Source of the DNA: MGBC113645 sp036308445
Lineage (GTDB): Bacteria > Bacillota_I > Bacilli_A > Erysipelotrichales > Coprobacillaceae
Direction: 5' to 3'
Length of the DNA: 31,674 nucleotides
Assembly: GCA_036308445.1 (NCBI GenBank)
Contig: JAXJVS010000001.1
Span: 1 to 31,674 of the forward strand
Below, in pieces: positions 22,292 through 29,766 of this stretch. A program made the position numbers and the translations under genes. Below the pieces are notes generated by a model. The model made no database searches, was not told the DNA's origin, and worked only from the letters and a program-made list of their open reading frames with translations. Position 1 is the first letter of the stretch. Each line of letters starts with the position of its first letter.

Positions 22292-23259
22292 TAGCTATTA
22301 CCTCTACTTTCTTCTCTTGTTTCTAAAGCATCATTAACATAGTTTTCAATCATTTCTTTGATTTCATCATCACCATAAGTTAATTCATAAGTATTGAATG
22401 CTAGATAAATCATATAACTATCATAAGCTAATAATGGTGATTCTAAATCGATAGTCTTTAATTCTTCTTTTAATGTTTCTTTATCTGTGCAGGTACATTT
22501 TAAGAAATAATAACCATCATCACCTTTAATAATATCACTTATTTCTCCTTGTTTCAAAGCTAATGCCTTTTCTTTAACAGCATCACCATAAGTAGAATAT
22601 AACTCACTTTCACTATCAACAATACCTAAGTCACCATGAGATGAGGCACTATTATCATCAGAATAATCAGCCGCAATTTCTTCAAAAGACTTATCTGTTT
22701 TTAATAATGCTTTTACTTCATTTAAATGTTCAGTTTCTTCAGTAGTTGGATTATCCATATCATCTACTGCAACTTTAATTAAAGAAATCTTACGAGGAGA
22801 AGCAGTTGTATAATAATCTTCAAATACTTCTTCAAAATTATTTTTTACATAATCTTTAACCATTGCAGAATATTGTAAAGATTGTACTAGATATTCTCTA
22901 TAATCATCTAAATTTTCAAATCCACTAGAAGCTAAAGCACTTTCTAAATAACTTTCTGCATCATCACCATAATTAGATTCATATGATGCCTGAATATTTT
23001 CAATAGCATCATCAGCATATTCTTCCATATCATTATCTATTGGAAAATATGCATCAATAATCTGTTGTAACGCATAATTAAATAAAGCATCTTCTCCTGT
23101 TGGAGTATCAAGCAATGATGCATAAATATCATCTGCTAAGATATTCTTATCTGTAATTGATGCGACAACATCCTTCCCATTTTCTTGTACTGTTCCGCTG
23201 CATCCACTGAATACTAAACCACCTGCAATAATGGCTGCAGCAACTGTTTTTAATTTCAT
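22291..23259 (-). CDS. PrsA-like foldase lipoprotein with PPIC (parvulin) domain
   Basis: 322 aa from ATG at 23259. The signal peptide ends FSGC with Cys 20 (lipobox with Phe at -3, slightly unusual). N-terminal SurA-like helical part (about 30-145), parvulin domain at about 150-255 with RKISLIKVAV, SFEEIAADYSDD and HGDLGIV, then a C-terminal helical part. It should assist folding of secreted proteins outside the membrane. AAGGAGG is 5 nt before ATG 23259; an upstream in-frame start at 23295 lies in the promoter region and is rejected. First gene of a two-gene operon with a divergent paralogue. A strong promoter with a palindromic spacer is at 23287-23314. Strongly acidic mature protein. Confidence 0.9.
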   Translation of the reverse strand: MKLKTVAAAIIAGGLVFSGCSGTVQENGKDVVASITDKNILADDIYASLLDTPTGEDALFNYALQQIIDAYFPIDNDMEEYADDAIENIQASYESNYGDDAESYLESALASSGFENLDDYREYLVQSLQYSAMVKDYVKNNFEEVFEDYYTTASPRKISLIKVAVDDMDNPTTEETEHLNEVKALLKTDKSFEEIAADYSDDNSASSHGDLGIVDSESELYSTYGDAVKEKALALKQGEISDIIKGDDGYYFLKCTCTDKETLKEELKTIDLESPLLAYDSYMIYLAFNTYELTYGDDEIKEMIENYVNDALETREESRGNS

Positions 23260-23286
23260 ATATACCTCCTTGATATAAACATATAT

Positions 23287-23314
23287 ATTATACATGATAT
23301 CATGATTTTTTCAA
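23287..23314 (-). promoter_or_regulatory. promoter of the prsA-like pair, with palindromic spacer
   Basis: Reverse strand: TTGAAA (23314-23309), 16-nt spacer, TATAAT (23292-23287). Twelve of the 16 spacer bases (23293-23304) are the perfect palindrome CATGATATCATG, abutting the -10. A protein bound there would block RNA polymerase. Confidence 0.8.
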
Positions 23315-23353
23315 TATTTGTAGGCTATAACACAAAATTTCTTTACTATTTCC

Positions 23354-23362
23354 CATATTATA
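23354..23362 (+). promoter_or_regulatory. candidate sporulation-type -10 for the micro-ORF pair
   Basis: CATATTATA fits the mother-cell pattern CATAnnnTA (sigma-E/K) and also contains CATATTA (sigma-G -10). It is 25 nt before the first micro-ORF. No matching -35 at the right distance was found, so this is only a candidate. Confidence 0.35.
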
Positions 23363-23387
23363 TAGTGTGCATAGAAAGAGGTGGATT

Positions 23388-23471
23388 ATGAATTGTCATT
23401 GTAAACAAACACCGTTATGGATTGTTTTATTTATTCTTTTAGTGTTAATCAGCTGTTTTTCATATCAATAG
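23388..23471 (+). CDS. Tiny membrane peptide, 27 aa, YjcZ/SscA-like
   Basis: Too short for usual ORF cut-offs. ATG 23388 has AGAGGTGG 4-5 nt upstream. The product has a polar, Cys/His-containing head (MNCHCKQTPL) and one membrane helix (WIVLFILLVLISCF). The helix resembles that of the next micro-ORF and of the YjcZ/SscA family of small sporulation peptides. It lies 15 nt before the second micro-ORF, so they form an operon. Two cysteines in the head and one in the helix are notable. Function unknown; a spore-coat or membrane role is inferred from similarity. Confidence 0.7.
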   Translation: MNCHCKQTPLWIVLFILLVLISCFSYQ

Positions 23472-23486
23472 AAGGGAGGAATCGTT

Positions 23487-23564
23487 ATGTTAGCTAATCA
23501 AAGTTCATTTACTTTAATTCTTGTCTTATTCATCTTATTAGTCATCATTTGTGGTATCTTTTAA
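23487..23564 (+). CDS. YjcZ/SscA-family small sporulation peptide, 25 aa
   Basis: ATG 23487 with GGGAGGA (23474-23480) 6 nt upstream. The product has a short head (MLANQSS) then FTLILVLFILLVIICGIF. This closely follows the YjcZ/SscA pattern (head, then SFALIVVLFILLIIVG-like helix); in B. subtilis SscA is a small spore-coat assembly protein. Being second in a two-gene unit with a similar 27-aa peptide suggests tandem duplication and divergence. A hairpin terminator begins right after the stop. The family call rests on a short sequence but the pattern is distinctive, and the window contains other sporulation genes. Confidence 0.78.
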   Translation: MLANQSSFTLILVLFILLVIICGIF

Positions 23565-23565
23565 A

Positions 23566-23586
23566 AAAAGCCCCTTGTGGGCTTTT
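23566..23586. terminator. terminator after the micro-ORF pair
   Basis: AAAAGCCC (23566-23573), loop CTTGT, GGGCTTTT (23579-23586). The A run before it gives a good T tract on the reverse strand; forward, only the four T of the stem plus TTTTAC are available. Confidence 0.75.
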
Positions 23587-23604
23587 ACATAAATTTCTTC
23601 CTTT

Positions 23605-23673
23605 GATAATATTCTTATAAATAAACTATCTTTGGTCAATAATGATAAAGAGTCTATCTTAAAAAATATTATC
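23605..23673. repeat. widely spaced inverted repeat upstream of suf
   Basis: GATAATATT (23605-23613) and AATATTATC (23665-23673) form a perfect 9-bp inverted repeat separated by 51 nt, ending just before the suf promoter. The leftmost TGATAAT resembles half a Fur box but the other half does not match. It may be a paired regulator site, or chance in AT-rich DNA. Confidence 0.4.
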
Positions 23674-23680
23674 GTATAAC

Positions 23681-23709
23681 TTGTCTTTATAAGAGAATTT
23701 TTATAGAAT
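23681..23709 (+). promoter_or_regulatory. suf operon promoter
   Basis: TTGTCT (23681-23686), 17-nt spacer, TAGAAT (23704-23709), 25 nt before the sufC start codon. The TTGTCT hexamer is the same as in the pheST promoter. Confidence 0.65.
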
Positions 23710-23734
23710 AGAACAAGTAGGAAGGGGCGAGAGT

Positions 23735-24550
23735 ATGTCTACGCTAGTTATAAAAGATTTATATGTTAATGTAGGAGAAAAAGAAATTTTAAAAGGTGTT
23801 AATCTAACAATGAACACAGGAGAGGTTCATGCTATTATGGGACCTAATGGAAATGGGAAATCTACATTATTATCAGCAATAATGGGACATCCTAAATATA
23901 TAGTAACAAAGGGAAGTATTACTTTAGATGGAGAAAATGTTTTATCAATGAGTGTTGATGAAAGATCTAGAAAAGGGTTGTTTTTAGGAATGCAGTATCC
24001 TGCAGAAATTCCAGGAGTTACAAATTCTGATTTCTTAAAATCAGTAATGAATGCTAGAAGAGAAAAACCAATGAAGTTATTTCAGTTTATTAGAGCTTTA
24101 GATAAGAATATACAAGCTTTAGAAATGGATGAAAATTTAGCACATCGTTATTTAAATGAAGGATTCTCAGGGGGAGAAAAGAAACGTAATGAAATTCTTC
24201 AAATGAAGCTATTGGAACCTAAGTTTGCATTATTGGATGAAATAGATTCAGGATTAGATGTTGATGCTTTAAGAGTGGTTAGTGAAGCTATTAACTCTAT
24301 GAGAGGAGATAACTTTGGGGTAGCTATGGTATCACATTATGAAAGATTATTTGAATTAGTAAAACCAAGTCATGTTCATGTTTTAGTAGCAGGTAAAATA
24401 GTCATGGATGGTGGTTATGAATTGGTTGAAAAGATTGATCGAGAAGGTTATGACTGGGTCAAAGAATTAGGAGTTGAAGCATTCAAAGAGGAAGAGAAAA
24501 AAGCTATTCTATTGGAAAACTGTGCTAGAAAGGTAACTGAACATGAATAA
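23735..24550 (+). CDS. sufC: Fe-S cluster assembly ATPase SufC
   Basis: ABC-type ATPase of the SufBCD scaffold that builds [Fe-S] clusters. 271 aa. Walker A GPNGNGKST is at 36-44, the Q-loop region at GMQYPAEIPGV (about 88-98), the signature FSGGEKKRNEILQ near 144-156, Walker B plus D-loop LLDEIDSGLDVD near 164-175 and the switch His in SHYERL near 202. All ATPase motifs are intact. AAGGGG about 7-8 nt before ATG. First gene of sufC-D-S-U-B, the standard Firmicute order. Overlaps sufD by 8 nt. Confidence 0.97.
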   Translation: MSTLVIKDLYVNVGEKEILKGVNLTMNTGEVHAIMGPNGNGKSTLLSAIMGHPKYIVTKGSITLDGENVLSMSVDERSRKGLFLGMQYPAEIPGVTNSDFLKSVMNARREKPMKLFQFIRALDKNIQALEMDENLAHRYLNEGFSGGEKKRNEILQMKLLEPKFALLDEIDSGLDVDALRVVSEAINSMRGDNFGVAMVSHYERLFELVKPSHVHVLVAGKIVMDGGYELVEKIDREGYDWVKELGVEAFKEEEKKAILLENCARKVTEHE

Positions 24551-25457
24551 TTATCATATTGATAGTGATAACTATATTGTATTATCTCAAAATGAAATCA
24601 TTGAATCAAATATTGATGATGGTATAGTTTACAGTGACAATAAGATAACTTTTACGAATTCTAAACCGATTCAGATACATATTATATATTTATTAAAAAA
24701 TAATGAACAATTAACAGTTAACTACGAATTAGAAAAGAATGTTCAAGTAGACTTAATTGAAACAAGAATCTTAGAAAATGGTGCGCAATTAAACCGTAAT
24801 ATTGTTTTAAATGAGGATAGTATACTTCATTGTTTTAATGAAAATAATTCGATAAATGAAGATGATATTGATTTTAATGATCATTATACATTAGCTTATA
24901 ATGCTAAGTGTGTAAGTGGTTATGCTGAATTATCTGATGGCAGTTTATCTTCATCAGTTCATTGTGATTTGATTGGTGAAGGAGCTGATATAAAAATTAG
25001 AATGGCTGCTTTATCAAAACAAAATGAAAAAAAGGCATTCGAAGTGACTATTCAGCATTTATCTCCTCATACTTATGGACAAATGGATAATTATGGTGTG
25101 ACTCAAGATCAAGGTATACTTACTATTGATGGTATTGGTACTATTACTAAAGGGCAATATGGTAGTGAAACACACCAGAATAATAAAATTATTGTTTTTG
25201 ATGAAAAATGTATGGCACAAGCTAATCCATATTTATATATTGATGAATATGATGTGAAAGCATCACATGCTGCAGCAGTAGGTAAGATGGATGATGAACA
25301 TTTATTCTATTTACAAAGCCGTGGTTTAACAAAGAAACAGGCGATGAAATTAATTACATATGGTTATTTAAAACCAGTAAGTGAAATTATTGATAATGAA
25401 GTTTTAAAAGAAAGATTTGAAAAAGCTTTATTAAAAGTAGGTGATGAGCATGTTTAA
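24543..25457 (+). CDS. sufD: Fe-S cluster assembly protein SufD (short form)
   Basis: Beta-helix subunit of SufBCD. The C-terminal core is clear: GSETHQNNKIIVFDEKCMAQANPYLYIDEYDVKASHAA, with the conserved His of ASHAA, then LFYLQSRGLTKKQAMKLITYGYL near 260-285, shared with SufB. At 304 aa it is well below the usual ~430: the N-terminal helical domain is missing and the protein begins almost directly with the beta-helix. The upstream sequence is SufC, so this is a genuine short form and not an assembly break. It starts inside sufC (8-nt overlap) and its stop overlaps the sufS ribosome-site region. Confidence 0.92.
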   Translation: MNNYHIDSDNYIVLSQNEIIESNIDDGIVYSDNKITFTNSKPIQIHIIYLLKNNEQLTVNYELEKNVQVDLIETRILENGAQLNRNIVLNEDSILHCFNENNSINEDDIDFNDHYTLAYNAKCVSGYAELSDGSLSSSVHCDLIGEGADIKIRMAALSKQNEKKAFEVTIQHLSPHTYGQMDNYGVTQDQGILTIDGIGTITKGQYGSETHQNNKIIVFDEKCMAQANPYLYIDEYDVKASHAAAVGKMDDEHLFYLQSRGLTKKQAMKLITYGYLKPVSEIIDNEVLKERFEKALLKVGDEHV

Positions 25458-26673
25458 TGTGGAAGAAATCAGAAAAGATTTTCCTATGTTAGAAAAAACA
25501 ATGCATAATCATCCGCTTGTTTACTTAGATAATGGTGCTACAACTTTAAAACCACAAATTGTTATTGATAAGATTGTAGAATATCTTACAAGTTATTCTG
25601 GAAATGCTCATCGTGGTGATTATGATTTATCTCATAAAGTTGATGAAGAATATGAATCTTCAAGAGAAGTTGTTGCAGAGTTTATCAATGCTCAAAGCAG
25701 AGAAGTTGTTTTTACATCAGGGTCTACCGATTCGTTGAATATGATTGCTTTTGGTTTTGGTAGAGTATGTTTAAATGAAGGTGACGAAGTTTTATTAACT
25801 GTAGCAGAACATGCATCTAATACTTTACCTTGGTTTGAAGTTGCTAAAGAAAAAGGGGCTATAGTTAATTATATAGATTTAGATGAAAAAGGAACAGTAA
25901 CTTTAGAAAGCGTTAAAAAAGCAATAACTGAAAATACGAAAATTATTGCTTTAGCACAAGTAACAAATGTCTTGGGATTTGAAGTTCCTATCAAAGATAT
26001 CTGTGAATATGCTCATCAAAAAGGTATATATGTTGTGGTTGATGGGGCACAGAGTGTCCCTCATAATAAAATTGATGTAAAAGATTTAGATTGTGATTTT
26101 TTAGCTTTTTCAGCTCATAAAATGTGTGGACCAACAGGTGTTGGGGTTATGTATGGTAAATATGAATTATTAAAAGCTATGAAACCTACTCGCTTAGGTG
26201 GTGGTTCTAATACAAGATATAATAGCTGCGGTGTTGTTTCTTTGAAGAATCCACCATATAAATTTGAAGCTGGAACTCCTCATATTGAAGGGGTTATTGG
26301 TTTAAAAGCGGCTATTCTTTATTTACAGAAGTTAGGTATGGATAATATTCATAACTATGAAGTTGAATTAAGAAAATATTGTATTTCAAAAATGAAGGAG
26401 TTAGACAATGTTGAAATCTATAATGAAGAATCAACAGGGGCTATTGCTTTTAATATAAAAGGAGTCTTTTCTCAAGATGGTGCTTCTTTGTTTAATACAT
26501 ATGGTATTGCTGTTAGAGCAGGGCAACATTGTGCTAAAATATTAGATGAATTTTTAGGAGTATCTCAAACTTTAAGAGTATCTTTCTATTTTTATAATAC
26601 AAAAGAAGAAATTGATAAGTTTATTGAGGTATGTAAGAAAGGAGATGACTTTTTAGATGCTTTCTTTGAATGA
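25450..26673 (+). CDS. sufS: Cysteine desulfurase SufS
   Basis: PLP enzyme that takes sulfur from cysteine for cluster assembly, passing it to SufU. From ATG 25450 (407 aa): His 121 (AEHASN), Asp 198 (VDGAQS), PLP-binding Lys 224 (SAHKMCGPTG) and the persulfide-forming Cys 361 (RAGQHCA), all as in class II (SufS/CsdA) desulfurases. AGGTGA (25439-25444) is 5 nt from ATG 25450; in-frame GTG 25441 and ATG 25444 would leave no ribosome site. It overlaps sufD by 8 nt and sufU by 17 nt. Fully intact. Confidence 0.96.
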   Translation: MFNVEEIRKDFPMLEKTMHNHPLVYLDNGATTLKPQIVIDKIVEYLTSYSGNAHRGDYDLSHKVDEEYESSREVVAEFINAQSREVVFTSGSTDSLNMIAFGFGRVCLNEGDEVLLTVAEHASNTLPWFEVAKEKGAIVNYIDLDEKGTVTLESVKKAITENTKIIALAQVTNVLGFEVPIKDICEYAHQKGIYVVVDGAQSVPHNKIDVKDLDCDFLAFSAHKMCGPTGVGVMYGKYELLKAMKPTRLGGGSNTRYNSCGVVSLKNPPYKFEAGTPHIEGVIGLKAAILYLQKLGMDNIHNYEVELRKYCISKMKELDNVEIYNEESTGAIAFNIKGVFSQDGASLFNTYGIAVRAGQHCAKILDEFLGVSQTLRVSFYFYNTKEEIDKFIEVCKKGDDFLDAFFE

Positions 26674-27094
26674 TCCAATGATATTAAGAGAAATCATTAT
26701 GGATCATTATCAAAATCCTAGAAATAGAGGATTGGTTGATGATGATTCATATAAAAAAGTCAATATGAATTCTGAAACATGTATAGATAATTTAGATATT
26801 CAGGTTAAACTTGATGGTGATATGATTGAAGATATTCGTTATGATGGAGAAGCATGTGCTATTTGTACATCTTCTACTTCTATTATGAGCGAATTATTAA
26901 TCGGTAAAACTAAAGAAGAAGCTTTAGAAATTTATGATAATTATATGAATATGATTTATGAAAAGGATTATGATGCTGATTTATTAGAAGAGGCTATTGC
27001 TTTTCAAAATACTCATAAACAGGCTAATCGTATTAAATGTGCAACTTTAGGTTGGTCTGGATTTAAAAAGATTATTGATGAAGGTGAGGAATAG
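26657..27094 (+). CDS. sufU: SufU sulfur-transfer protein
   Basis: Zinc-dependent sulfurtransferase that accepts sulfur from SufS. 145 aa, the usual length. The start MLSLNDPMILREIIMDHYQNPRNRG matches the family N-terminus. Zinc ligands Cys 42, Asp 44, Cys 67 and Cys 128 (RIKCATLGW) are present. Two local changes: the normally Gly residue between Cys 42 and Asp 44 is Ile, and an extra Cys is at 70 (CAIC). ATG 26657 has AAAGGAG 12 nt upstream, a rather long distance, but homology to the N-terminus favours it. Overlaps sufS by 17 nt; sufB follows after 2 nt. Confidence 0.93.
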   Translation: MLSLNDPMILREIIMDHYQNPRNRGLVDDDSYKKVNMNSETCIDNLDIQVKLDGDMIEDIRYDGEACAICTSSTSIMSELLIGKTKEEALEIYDNYMNMIYEKDYDADLLEEAIAFQNTHKQANRIKCATLGWSGFKKIIDEGEE

Positions 27095-27096
27095 AT

Positions 27097-28503
27097 ATGG
27101 CTAAAGAAGATTTAAATATTCCTACTAATAATGCTGAATATGATTTTATAGATGAAGATGTTTCAGTATTTAAAACGCCTAAAGGATTAAATGAGGATAT
27201 TGTAAGAGAAATATCGAGAATAAAAAATGAACCAGAATGGATGTTAGAATATCGCTTAAAATCATTGAAATGCTTTTTAGAAAAACCAATGCCTACTTGG
27301 GGTGTTGATTTAAGTCATATGGATTTTGATGAATATATTTATTATAATCGTCCAAGTGAAGAAAAAACAGATAAATGGGAAGAAGTTCCTGAAACAATTA
27401 AAAATACTTTTGATAAGTTAGGAATTCCTGAAGCAGAACAGAAGTTTCTAGCAGGAGCTAGTGCTCAATATGAATCAGAAGTTGTTTATCATAATATGCT
27501 TAAAGAAGTTGAAGAAAAAGGAGTTATTTTCTTAGATATTGATAGTGGTTTGAGAGAATATCCAGAAATCTTTAAGAAGTATTTTGATACTGTTATTCCT
27601 TATAATGATAATAAGTTTTCAGCTTTAAATGGTGCTGTATGGTCAGGAGGTTCTTTTATATATGTACCACCTGGTATTAAATTAGAGAAACCATTACAGT
27701 CATATTTTAGAATTAATTCTGAAAGAATGGCTCAGTTTGAAAGAACTTTAATTATTGTTGATAAAGGTAGTGATATTCATTATGTAGAAGGATGTACAGC
27801 TCCTTCTTATTCGAAAGATTCATTACATGCTGGGGTTGTAGAAATAGTTGTTTTAGAAGGAGCTAAATGCCGTTATACTACTATTCAGAACTGGTCTAAG
27901 AATATTTATAATTTAGTTACTCAAAGAGCTAAAGTCTTTAAAGATGGTTCAATGGAATGGGTAGATGGTAATATAGGATCACTAGCTACTATGAAGTATC
28001 CTACTTGTATGTTAGTAGGAGATAATGCAAAGGGAACTTGTATTACTATTGCGGTTGCTGATAAAGGTCAAATTTTAGATTCTGGAGCGAAAATGATTCA
28101 TATAGGTAAAAATACTTCAAGTCAGATTATTTCTAAGTCTGTGTCTAGAAATGGCGGAAAAGTTAATTATCGTGGAATGGTACATCATTTAAATAATGCG
28201 ACTGGTTCTAAGAGTAAGGTTGAGTGTGATACTTTAATCTTAGATAAGATTTCTACTAGTGACACTGTACCAACTAATATTATTAGAAATAATAATTCAA
28301 TGATTGAACATGAAGCAACAGTTTCTAAGGTTTCTGAAGAACAGTTGTTTTATCTTATGAGTAGAGGACTTACTAAACAGCAAGCTACAGAAATGATTGT
28401 TATGGGATTTATAGAACCTTTCTCTAGAGAATTGCCTATGGAATATGCAGTAGAGTTGAATCAATTAATTAAGCTTGATTTTGGAGATGATGGTATTGGA
28501 TAA
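27097..28503 (+). CDS. sufB: Fe-S cluster assembly protein SufB
   Basis: Scaffold subunit of SufBCD on which new clusters form. 468 aa, standard. The N-terminal region (about 1-150) carries KNEPEWMLEYRLKSL and GVIFLDIDSGL; the beta-helix core carries the sequence SYFRIN and YVEGCTAP; near residue 375-405 KVECDTLILDKI has the conserved functional Cys, and the C-terminal helix region has LFYLMSRGLTKQQATEMIVMGFIEPF. GGTGAGG about 8-10 nt before ATG. Last suf gene; overlaps the folate gene at its 3' end. Confidence 0.97.
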   Translation: MAKEDLNIPTNNAEYDFIDEDVSVFKTPKGLNEDIVREISRIKNEPEWMLEYRLKSLKCFLEKPMPTWGVDLSHMDFDEYIYYNRPSEEKTDKWEEVPETIKNTFDKLGIPEAEQKFLAGASAQYESEVVYHNMLKEVEEKGVIFLDIDSGLREYPEIFKKYFDTVIPYNDNKFSALNGAVWSGGSFIYVPPGIKLEKPLQSYFRINSERMAQFERTLIIVDKGSDIHYVEGCTAPSYSKDSLHAGVVEIVVLEGAKCRYTTIQNWSKNIYNLVTQRAKVFKDGSMEWVDGNIGSLATMKYPTCMLVGDNAKGTCITIAVADKGQILDSGAKMIHIGKNTSSQIISKSVSRNGGKVNYRGMVHHLNNATGSKSKVECDTLILDKISTSDTVPTNIIRNNNSMIEHEATVSKVSEEQLFYLMSRGLTKQQATEMIVMGFIEPFSRELPMEYAVELNQLIKLDFGDDGIG

Positions 28504-29038
28504 AAAAGAAATCAGAAACAAAATTAAAGAATTAAAGAACACATATAATGATGATACTTTGTTTAATGCCAGTGTCATTATTAATCAGAAATTATTTGAA
28601 CATGAAGCATATAAAGATGCTAAAATGATCGGTTTCTATGTTTCAAAAGAAAAAGAAGTTGATACTATCCTACTTATTGAGCAAGCTTTAAAAAAGAAAA
28701 GAATAGCGACTCCTAAAGTAGAAGGAGATATTATGAATTTTTATCGCATAACATCTTTATCTGATTTGACTGTTGGTTCTTTTGATGTTTTTGAACCTAC
28801 AACACCATATATTACTAAATCTAAGAAGATGAGTTTAATGGTTGTACCACTTGTTGCCTTTAATCGTAAGAAATATAGAGTGGGATATGGTAAAGGTTTT
28901 TATGATAAATATTTAAAAGATTTTAATGGAACAACTATTGGTTTAGCATTTTCTTTCCAGGAAGTTGATGAAGATTTTCAGGAGGAGTATGATATTCCGT
29001 TGGATTATATTATAACTGAAAAAGAAATTATTAAATAA
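28496..29038 (+). CDS. 5-formyltetrahydrofolate cyclo-ligase
   Basis: Converts 5-formyl-THF to 5,10-methenyl-THF with ATP (YgfA/MTHFS family; YqgN in B. subtilis). 180 aa from TTG 28496. The N-terminus DKKEIRNKIKELKN is typical; the phosphate-binding signature is VGYGKGFYDKYL near 140-151, after VPLVAFNRKKYR. I prefer TTG 28496 because GGAG (28483-28486) is 9 nt upstream and the protein then begins exactly as the family does; ATG 28487/28490 are too near the ribosome site. It overlaps sufB by 8 nt, so it is part of the suf transcript; this linkage is unusual and probably positional. Confidence 0.92.
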   Translation: MDKKEIRNKIKELKNTYNDDTLFNASVIINQKLFEHEAYKDAKMIGFYVSKEKEVDTILLIEQALKKKRIATPKVEGDIMNFYRITSLSDLTVGSFDVFEPTTPYITKSKKMSLMVVPLVAFNRKKYRVGYGKGFYDKYLKDFNGTTIGLAFSFQEVDEDFQEEYDIPLDYIITEKEIIK

Positions 29039-29061
29039 CACGTTTATACGTGTTATTTTTT
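29034..29061 (+). terminator. suf operon terminator
   Basis: AATAACACGT (29034-29043), loop TTAT, ACGTGTTATT (29048-29057), with T run to 29061. The 5' arm includes the stop codon of the cyclo-ligase gene. Confidence 0.9.
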
Positions 29062-29081
29062 GTCGTTTTATAACATATATT
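29053..29081 (+). promoter_or_regulatory. candidate sigma-E promoter for yunB
   Basis: CATATATT (29074-29081) matches the sigma-E -10 (CATACAnT) except one base; TTATTTT (29053-29059) with a 14-nt spacer is a 5/7 match to the -35 (KMATATT). It overlaps the suf terminator T run. B. subtilis yunB is a mother-cell (sigma-E) gene, which raises the prior; no clear sigma-A promoter is seen. Confidence 0.4.
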
Positions 29082-29095
29082 GTAAGGGTGAGATG

Positions 29096-29752
29096 ATGAG
29101 GAAGAAAGTTATATTATTAATCATTGTTATTATGATATTTATTTATATACCTTCTTATTATTTATATCAGTCACTTATACCACCATTAAAAGAGTATGGC
29201 AAAATGGAAGTAGAAAGATTAAATCAGCTGATTATCACTCATTCAAAATTTACTGATGAAAAGCAATATGAAAATATGCTTGTCATAGAAAGGAATAGTG
29301 ATAATGAAATTACTTTGATAGACTTTGACATGATTAAAGCTAATGAATTAGCTAATGAGTTAGTATTAGATATTGAAAATACCTATGCAATGATTGAAGA
29401 AGGAAAATATAAAGCGAAAGACGAAAGCTACTATGAAAGAAGAATAGAAACAGTATCTCAAAGTGGTATTGTATCTCAGGTTTCAATAGCAACCTTGTTA
29501 GATATACCGCTCTTATCTCGTTACACACCTAAGTTATCAATTCAATATAAACATTTGACAAGTGTATCTAGTAGTATCGAAAAAGAAATCCGAAATTATG
29601 GTGTTAATCATGTGATGATAGAACTTTCGATAAAAGTGATTTTAAAATTAAGGATGGTTTATCCTTTTTTTGAACAATATCATGATCATATAATTGAAAT
29701 ACCAATATTATTAGATATTGTAGAAGGACAAATACCATTAGTCTATCAATAA
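29096..29752 (+). CDS. yunB: Sporulation protein YunB
   Basis: 218 aa with an N-terminal membrane anchor (about 4-24, VILLIIVIMIFIYIPSYYL) and an exported domain. The C-terminal half follows YunB closely: VSIATLLDIPLLSRYTPKLSIQY, then EKEIRNYGVNHVMIELSIKVILKLRMVYPF, then ITVEIPILLDIVEGQIPLVY-like end (EIPILLDIVEGQIP). YunB is a mother-cell protein needed for efficient sporulation in B. subtilis; its biochemical role is not known. ATG 29096 has AGGGTG 5 nt upstream; the adjacent ATG 29093 is also possible. The next gene, YutH-like, follows after 14 nt; they probably form one sporulation unit. Confidence 0.9.
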   Translation: MRKKVILLIIVIMIFIYIPSYYLYQSLIPPLKEYGKMEVERLNQLIITHSKFTDEKQYENMLVIERNSDNEITLIDFDMIKANELANELVLDIENTYAMIEEGKYKAKDESYYERRIETVSQSGIVSQVSIATLLDIPLLSRYTPKLSIQYKHLTSVSSSIEKEIRNYGVNHVMIELSIKVILKLRMVYPFFEQYHDHIIEIPILLDIVEGQIPLVYQ

Positions 29753-29766
29753 AAGGAGAAGATATA

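Noticed and set aside
23604..23618. Fur box upstream of suf
   Set aside because: TGATAAT matches one half-site, but the second half (TTCTTAT) does not, and no 7-1-7 repeat is formed.
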